A DNA stretch of 64,000 nucleotides from Bacteroidaceae bacterium. Its GTDB lineage: Bacteria > Bacteroidota > Bacteroidia > Bacteroidales > Bacteroidaceae. Under the pieces are notes generated by a model. The model was not told the DNA's origin. It ran no database searches and saw only the letters and a list, made by a program, of their open reading frames with translations. Position 1 is the first letter of the stretch; every line of letters begins with the position of its first letter. The position numbers and the translations under genes were made by a program. Positions 59,238 through 64,000 of this stretch are shown one piece after another. The DNA lies in contig JAFSKR010000044.1 of the NCBI GenBank assembly GCA_017448825.1, positions 1-64,000 of the forward strand. Direction: 5' to 3'.

Positions 59238-60983
59238 CTATGGTAATCGGGCTGGGTCGGCGGCGGTGTAGTTGTCCATGTTGAGTCGATAGTCCATCAG
59301 TTCCTTTAACGTGTAGTGGGGGGCTGGACTATCGGGAGGAAGGGGACGATGCGAGAACTGCTGAAAGTAGAGCAGACAGGCATCGCGCCACCACTGCGCA
59401 TCCTTGGCTTGACGTTGGAAACGCTGTAACTGACGCTCATACTGCTCATGTTCTACGTAGGGCTTGACAGATTTCCATGTCTCCACAAATTCTTCTGCTT
59501 GGTGCACCCCACGGTCGTAAGTATAGCAGAGGTTGTCCCAGAGGGAAAGGCCGTTGTTCATGGTGTAATCCCATGACACATGGTGAAACCAAAGGAGGAG
59601 ATTTTCGGGGCAAGTGTTCACATTATTATATAATATGTGTAGCGGTTCTGGATATTGGCTGACATTGTTGGAACCTTGTTCACCTGCCAAGCATGGCTCA
59701 TTGTGGTCTGAGCGGTTGAACCCGATGCCGATGGAGTCGGCACGGTGGTAGAAACGGGGTAGCCAGTCTTCACGCCAACCGGCAGGGGCACACCAGGGTT
59801 CAGGACCGTAGTGATGGCCTCCAGCAAAAATATGGTGAAGACCAAGGGGCATCATGTAATCGACGATGGCTTCACGGCTTTTAAGCAGGAGTTGAGTGAT
59901 AGGGCGGACAAAACGGGGGTCATCGGTATAGTAGGTACGCAGGAAGTCTTCGGCGATGGTGCGGGAAGATACCCAGGGGTCGTTGGCAAGACGGCCGAAG
60001 GCATACCAGTTTGCCATCGCGAGGTCGTTGGCAGTCCAGTTGGGGGAGTCGCCGATGTTGGCAACGCCAGCGATGCCGACAAGATTGCAGACCTCCCCGG
60101 GGGTCTGTATCTGTTGGAAAAACTCATGCCACATGGGAGCCAAGAAACAGGTATGGATGCTCTCACCTGTGTATTCTTGGGTGATTTGAAATTCCACCAT
60201 CATCTTGGTCTTCTTTAGCCCGAAAAACAGCGGTGAAACAGCCTCGCGTGGTTGGAAATCGATGGGGCCATTCTTGATTTGGATGATGACATTGTCAGCA
60301 AACTGTCCATCGAAGGGCATGAACTCTTCGTAAGCCTGATTGGCGCGGTCTCCTCCCTTGGCTGAATAGACGAAAGCACGCCACATGACGATGCCTCCGT
60401 GGGGCTGGAGGGCTGCTGCCAGCATATTGGCACCATCCACATGAGTGCGGCCATAATCCATCGGACCCGGTTCCCCCTCACTGTTGGCTTTGACGAGAAA
60501 TCCCCCGAAGTCGGGAATGTAGCGGTAGATTTCTTTCACTTTCTTTTCCCACCATTGTTGTACTTTCTTGTCCAGCGGGTCGGCTGTGTCCAAATCGCCC
60601 AATGCCTTTGGCGATGCGAAGTTGACGGAGAGATAAACTTTGATGCCGTAAGGACGTAGCACATCGGCTATTTTTGCCGTTTTTTTCAGCATATCGGTAG
60701 AGAGTGCCAAAGGCTTGGCATTCACGTTATTGAGCACCGTTCCATTGATGCCGTAAGTCTGGTTAATGCGTCCGTATTCCTCATAACGTGCTTTGAGTTG
60801 GGCTGGCATTGGACTCTTGTTGGTGGGTATTTCTTCCCACTTCCAAATGGAACGTCCAGCATAGCCGCGTTCCACGGTTCCGTCGGGGTTGTCCCAATGG
60901 TTGAGCAAGCGAAGTTCGAAGCCTTGTGCCATGGCAAGATGGCAGGTGAGCAGCAATACGATAACAGCAAATTTTTTTTTCAT
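59238..60983 (-). CDS. GH67 alpha-glucuronidase lacking the usual N-terminal domain
   Basis: A 581-residue exported enzyme. The frame is open to 61142, but the ATG at 60983 gives a proper signal peptide (MKKKFAVIVLLLTCHLAMAQ) and follows a promoter element, so it is chosen. Catalytic-domain motifs are intact: LLNHWDNPDGTVERGYAG right after the signal, ANSEGEPGP with acid Glu169, IKNGPIDFQPRE with Asp242 and EFQITQEYTG with Glu270. It removes 4-O-methylglucuronic acid from xylo-oligosaccharide ends. Typical GH67 proteins have about 110-130 further residues (GH67N beta domain) before the LNHWDN motif; none are encoded here. Confidence 0.88.
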   Translation of the reverse strand: MKKKFAVIVLLLTCHLAMAQGFELRLLNHWDNPDGTVERGYAGRSIWKWEEIPTNKSPMPAQLKARYEEYGRINQTYGINGTVLNNVNAKPLALSTDMLKKTAKIADVLRPYGIKVYLSVNFASPKALGDLDTADPLDKKVQQWWEKKVKEIYRYIPDFGGFLVKANSEGEPGPMDYGRTHVDGANMLAAALQPHGGIVMWRAFVYSAKGGDRANQAYEEFMPFDGQFADNVIIQIKNGPIDFQPREAVSPLFFGLKKTKMMVEFQITQEYTGESIHTCFLAPMWHEFFQQIQTPGEVCNLVGIAGVANIGDSPNWTANDLAMANWYAFGRLANDPWVSSRTIAEDFLRTYYTDDPRFVRPITQLLLKSREAIVDYMMPLGLHHIFAGGHHYGPEPWCAPAGWREDWLPRFYHRADSIGIGFNRSDHNEPCLAGEQGSNNVSQYPEPLHILYNNVNTCPENLLLWFHHVSWDYTMNNGLSLWDNLCYTYDRGVHQAEEFVETWKSVKPYVEHEQYERQLQRFQRQAKDAQWWRDACLLYFQQFSHRPLPPDSPAPHYTLKELMDYRLNMDNYTAADPARLP

Positions 60984-61012
60984 GAAGAATTGTAGTTTTA
61001 GGTTTATGATTG

Positions 61013-61020
61013 CAAAGTTA
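61013..61020 (-). promoter_or_regulatory. -7 promoter element upstream of GH67
   Basis: Minus-strand TAACTTTG lies 29 bases before the chosen ATG. No TTTG was seen at the expected distance upstream. Its position between ATG 60983 and the longer frame supports the shorter start. Confidence 0.55.
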
Positions 61021-61145
61021 CGATTTTTACTCGACTTAACCGCATGAAGTAAAAAGTAATTTCCCTTAAATTTGTAAACTCCACGTTCCAAACTGCAACT
61101 TTGTGTGTCATTTTGCAAGGATGAGACGATTTTTCCACCCAAAGA

Positions 61146-61177
61146 CTTGCCATGAAAGTGGAAAACTTGTAAATTTG
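61146..61177 (+). promoter_or_regulatory. Promoter for gdhA
   Basis: CTTG (61146-61149) and TAAATTTG (61170-61177) are 20 nt apart, close to the Bacteroidetes consensus. The leader to the ATG at 61234 is about 50 nt. Confidence 0.55.
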
Positions 61178-61233
61178 GAGAGTGAAACCTTACATTTTGT
61201 CAAATTTTCCACTAACCTAAAAATACGAAGACT

Positions 61234-62571
61234 ATGAACATTGACAAACTGATGGCTCAGTTGGAGCAGAAGCATCCAGGTGAGCGTGAGTACTTACAAG
61301 CTGTCAAGGAGGTGCTTGTTTCAATTGAAGAGGTTTATAACCAGCACCCGGAGTTTGAACGGGCGAAAATCATCGAACGGCTGGTGGAGCCGGAACGCAT
61401 CATCACGTTCCGTGTGCCTTGGGTGGATGATAAAGGAGAGGTGCAAGTGAATTTGGGCTATCGGGTACAGTTCAATAGTGCCATTGGTCCTTATAAAGGT
61501 GGTTTGCGCTTCCACGCCTCGGTGAATCTTAGCATCTTGAAATTCCTTGGTTTTGAACAGACGTTCAAGAACGCATTGACCACTTTGCCTATGGGCGGTG
61601 GTAAGGGTGGCAGCGATTTCAGCATCCGTGGCAAGAGCGATGCGGAGGTGATGCGTTTCTGCCAAGCCTTCATGAATGAACTCTACCGCTACATTGGTCC
61701 CGAAATCGACATCCCGGCTGGCGACATCGGTGTGGGAGCACGAGAAATCGGTTACCTCTTTGGGCAATACAAGAAATTGACCCGTGACTGGAGTGGTGTG
61801 CTGACGGGTAAGGGATTGGAATATGGTGGTAGCCTTGTTCGTCCTGAAGCCACTGGTTTCGGTGGGTTGTATTTCGTGCATGAGATGTTGAAAACACATG
61901 GGCGCGACATCCAAGGAAAGACTATCGCCATCAGCGGTTTTGGGAATGTGGCTTGGGGTGCTGCTACGAAGGCGACACAACTGGGGGCTAAAGTCATCAC
62001 AATCAGTGGACCTGATGGCTATATCTATGACCCTGAAGGTCTGAACGAAGAGAAAATCCGCTATATGCTTGACCTCCGTGCATCGGGCAATGACATCTGC
62101 CAGCCGTATGCGGACGAGTTCCCGAGTGGCACTTTTGTGGAGGGTAAGCGTCCGTGGGAAGTGAAGTGTGACATCGCTTTGCCCTGTGCGACACAGAACG
62201 AATTGAATGGCGATGATGCCCGTCAATTGATTGATAACGGTTGCATCTGTGTGGGCGAAATCAGTAATATGGGTTGCACGCCTGAAGCCATCGATGCTTT
62301 CATCGACGCAAAGATGCTCTATGCACCTGGAAAGGCGGTGAACGCTGGCGGTGTGGCGACATCGGGATTGGAGATGAGTCAGAACGCCATGCACCTCAGT
62401 TGGTCAGCAGAGGAAGTCGATCAACGTCTGCATGGCATCATGCACGGCATCCATGAGCAGTGTGTCCGCTATGGCCGTCAACCTGATGGTTATGTGAACT
62501 ATGTGAAAGGTGCCAACATCGCTGGCTTCATGAAAGTGGCGAAGGCTATGATGGCGCAAGGCATCGTTTAG
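61234..62571 (+). CDS. gdhA: NADP-type glutamate dehydrogenase
   Basis: A 445-residue hexameric-type enzyme that makes glutamate from 2-oxoglutarate and ammonia, the main ammonia-assimilation route in many Bacteroidales. Conserved GPYKGGLRFHASVN (85-98) and PMGGGKGGSDF with catalytic Lys124 are clear, as is the nucleotide-binding FGNVAWGAA region after TIAISG. Length and sequence fit the about 450-residue NADP(H) class rather than the large NAD class. It is transcribed alone between its own promoter and a strong terminator. Confidence 0.96.
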   Translation: MNIDKLMAQLEQKHPGEREYLQAVKEVLVSIEEVYNQHPEFERAKIIERLVEPERIITFRVPWVDDKGEVQVNLGYRVQFNSAIGPYKGGLRFHASVNLSILKFLGFEQTFKNALTTLPMGGGKGGSDFSIRGKSDAEVMRFCQAFMNELYRYIGPEIDIPAGDIGVGAREIGYLFGQYKKLTRDWSGVLTGKGLEYGGSLVRPEATGFGGLYFVHEMLKTHGRDIQGKTIAISGFGNVAWGAATKATQLGAKVITISGPDGYIYDPEGLNEEKIRYMLDLRASGNDICQPYADEFPSGTFVEGKRPWEVKCDIALPCATQNELNGDDARQLIDNGCICVGEISNMGCTPEAIDAFIDAKMLYAPGKAVNAGGVATSGLEMSQNAMHLSWSAEEVDQRLHGIMHGIHEQCVRYGRQPDGYVNYVKGANIAGFMKVAKAMMAQGIV

Positions 62572-62589
62572 CAGTAAAAAACAAAAAAA

Positions 62590-62620
62590 CGGCAAACCAA
62601 CTCGGTTTGCCGCTTTTTTT
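62590..62620. terminator. Bidirectional Rho-independent terminator between gdhA and ugd
   Basis: CGGCAAACC (62590-62598) pairs perfectly with GGTTTGCCG (62604-62612) across a 5-base loop. It is followed by seven T on the plus strand and preceded by seven A, giving a T-run on the minus strand as well, so it can serve both convergent genes. Confidence 0.85.
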
Positions 62621-63893
62621 AGTCTCTACGGAAAATATCGCGTGTGTAAACCTTCTGTTGCACGTCGTCCAAACACGTGTCGTAGCGATTGGCGATAATG
62701 GCTTGGGAAAGTTCCTTGAATTTGGCAAGGTCATTGACCACTTTCGAGCCAAAGAAGGTGGTACCGTCAGTGAGGGTGGGTTCGTAGATGATGACGGTGG
62801 CACCCTTCGCCTTGATACGCTTCATGATGCCTTGGATAGATGACTGCCGGAAATTATCGGAGTTGCTCTTCATCGTCAGTCGGAACACGCCGATGACCAC
62901 TTCTTTCTCCGTGTCGGCATTCCAGCGGATGCGGTTAGTGTAACTATAATAGCCCGCCATTTGGAGGACACGGTCAGCGATGAAGTCCTTGCGGGTGCGG
63001 TTGCTCTCCACAATAGCAGTCATCATCTGCTGAGGCACATCCTGATAGTTGGCGAGCAATTGTTTTGTGTCTTTGGGTAGGCAGTAACCACCATATCCGA
63101 ACGAGGGGTTGTTGTAGTGGTTCCCGATGCGTGGGTCAAGACCTACACCTTGGATGATTGCTTGAGAGTCAAGTCCTTTTACTTCAGCGTATGTGTCTAA
63201 TTCGTTAAAGTAACTGACGCGGAGTGCTAAGTAGGTGTTGGCAAACAACTTCACCGCTTCGGCTTCCGTGAGTCCCATCTGGAGCACTTCGATATTCTCC
63301 TTGATGGCACCTTCTTGTAAAAGTTGCGCAAACATTGTGGCTGCTTGATGCAGTTCTTCGCCATACTTCACTTCTATACGTTTCGGGGCTCCCACGATGA
63401 TGCGCGAAGGGTATAAGTTGTCGTATAGTGCCTTGCTCTCGCGTAAGAATTCGGGCGAGAACAGGAGCTTCAACGTATAGCCATACTTGTGGTAGAGGTT
63501 TTCTGTGTAACCGACAGGAATGGTTGATTTGATGACCATCACAGCATTGGGATTCACCTCTAATACAAGGTCGATGACCTCCTCCACATGGGAGGTGTCG
63601 AAGTAGTTCTTCACAGGGTCATAGTTGGTTGGAGCGGCAATGACCACGAAGTCGGCATCAGCGTATGCCGTGCGACCATCGAGGGTGGCTGTGAGGTTCA
63701 AGTCTTTCTCTGTCAGATACTTCTCGATATATTCGTCCTGAATGGGCGATTTTTTATTGTTGATGAGATTTACCTTTTCGGGGATGACATCAACAGCCGT
63801 CACTTGATGGTGTTGTGCCAAGAGGGTGGCGATACTCAGTCCCACATAACCAGTACCTGCCACAGCAACCTTAATGTCCTTAAATTCTCTCAT
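62619..63893 (-). CDS. ugd: UDP-glucose 6-dehydrogenase (nucleotide-sugar dehydrogenase)
   Basis: A 424-residue cytoplasmic enzyme that oxidises UDP-glucose to UDP-glucuronate, a precursor for capsule or O-antigen sugars. The N-terminal NAD fold AGTGYVGL (12-19), STIPVGYTE (123-131), SPEFLRES (146-153) and the catalytic Cys271 in [10 protein letters not shown] match the UDP-Glc/GDP-Man dehydrogenase family; the C-terminal domain ends with [18 protein letters not shown]. The motif set fits UDP-glucose better than GDP-mannose. A membrane-protein gene ends 13 bases upstream on the same strand, suggesting an envelope-sugar operon. Confidence 0.92.
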   Translation of the reverse strand: MREFKDIKVAVAGTGYVGLSIATLLAQHHQVTAVDVIPEKVNLINNKKSPIQDEYIEKYLTEKDLNLTATLDGRTAYADADFVVIAAPTNYDPVKNYFDTSHVEEVIDLVLEVNPNAVMVIKSTIPVGYTENLYHKYGYTLKLLFSPEFLRESKALYDNLYPSRIIVGAPKRIEVKYGEELHQAATMFAQLLQEGAIKENIEVLQMGLTEAEAVKLFANTYLALRVSYFNELDTYAEVKGLDSQAIIQGVGLDPRIGNHYNNPSFGYGGYCLPKDTKQLLANYQDVPQQMMTAIVESNRTRKDFIADRVLQMAGYYSYTNRIRWNADTEKEVVIGVFRLTMKSNSDNFRQSSIQGIMKRIKAKGATVIIYEPTLTDGTTFFGSKVVNDLAKFKELSQAIIANRYDTCLDDVQQKVYTRDIFRRD

Positions 63894-63906
63894 TATAACT
63901 CGGTTT

Positions 63907-64000
63907 TTAGATGATATTTCGGATGATTCCCCATACGAGGAGCAACACGATGAATGTCAGAATCACTTTGTTGTTGTAGCACCATTCTCCGATTTTGCTG
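63907..64000 (-). CDS. C-terminal end of a membrane protein, cut by window edge
   Basis: On the minus strand a frame open to the window edge reads [20 protein letters not shown] followed by VWGIIRNII and a TAA at 63907-63909. This gives about 30 residues with one strongly hydrophobic helix at the very C-terminus. It ends 13 bases before ugd and is probably in the same operon. The family cannot be determined from this fragment. Confidence 0.5.
   Translation of the reverse strand, partial: SKIGEWCYNNKVILTFIVLLLVWGIIRNII

Noticed and set aside
61321..62394. Minus-strand frame of 357 codons opposite gdhA
   Set aside because: Fully contained in gdhA, rich in His/Thr/Arg, no domain seen; antisense shadow.

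Overview
The window looks like a chromosomal segment of a Bacteroidales bacterium, most likely Prevotellaceae. The evidence is two SusC/SusD (RagA/RagB) pairs, a BACON-GH5 enzyme, fimbrillin-family proteins, GldH, RicT, and promoters of the Bacteroidetes type (TAnnTTTG at -7, in several cases with TTTG-like DNA about 19-20 nt upstream). Base composition is near 50% GC. No rRNA, tRNA, CRISPR array, transposase or prophage gene was seen.

Layout. 1-1.8 kb: two fimbrillin-family genes. 2-7.7 kb: a secreted Ig-like protein, then a compact housekeeping run metF-holB-ricT-gldH. 7.7-19.2 kb (minus strand): a beta-glucan-type polysaccharide utilisation locus, GH3 then susC-susD-IPT/TIG glycan-binding lipoprotein-BACON/GH5-formate/nitrite-type channel. 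19.3-21.7 kb: SpoU-type RNA methyltransferase and a secreted M6 metalloprotease. 21.8-31.6 kb (minus): three long paralogous surface proteins of MG2/plug-like type in one run with an O-antigen-ligase-like membrane protein and a small lipoprotein. 31.9-32.2 kb: remnant of a TPR lipoprotein regulator. 32.2-40.6 kb (minus): an intracellular and periplasmic mannan pathway, GH26 mannanase-GH130 mannosylglucose phosphorylase-GPH symporter-AGE epimerase-mannose-6-P isomerase-GH36 alpha-galactosidase. 41-42.4 kb: secreted protein with a sorting-like tail. 42.6-52.2 kb: three DUF6057-type membrane proteins, each followed by a lipoprotein with one CxxCH haem motif and PD40-like propeller repeats. 52.3-61 kb (minus): a second SusC-SusD-glycan-binding lipoprotein locus and a GH67 alpha-glucuronidase. 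61.2-64 kb: gdhA and a UDP-glucose dehydrogenase.

How they work together. The mannan cluster matches, gene for gene, the pathway known from Bacteroides fragilis: mannanase releases mannobiose, the symporter imports it, the epimerase makes mannosylglucose, the phosphorylase yields mannose-1-P and glucose, and GH36 removes galactose branches. The GH3/GH5 locus and the GH67 gene suggest beta-glucan or xyloglucan and glucuronoxylan as further hemicellulose substrates, as expected for a plant-fibre degrader.

Least explained parts. These are (i) the MG2-like/ligase-like operon, with near-identical ends shared by two otherwise diverged paralogues, (ii) the triplicated DUF6057 plus haem-motif lipoprotein module, and (iii) short GC-rich palindromic insertions that sit in frame inside GH3 and GH130 and recur between genes. 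All functional calls are from reading motifs and translations by eye; no database search was run.
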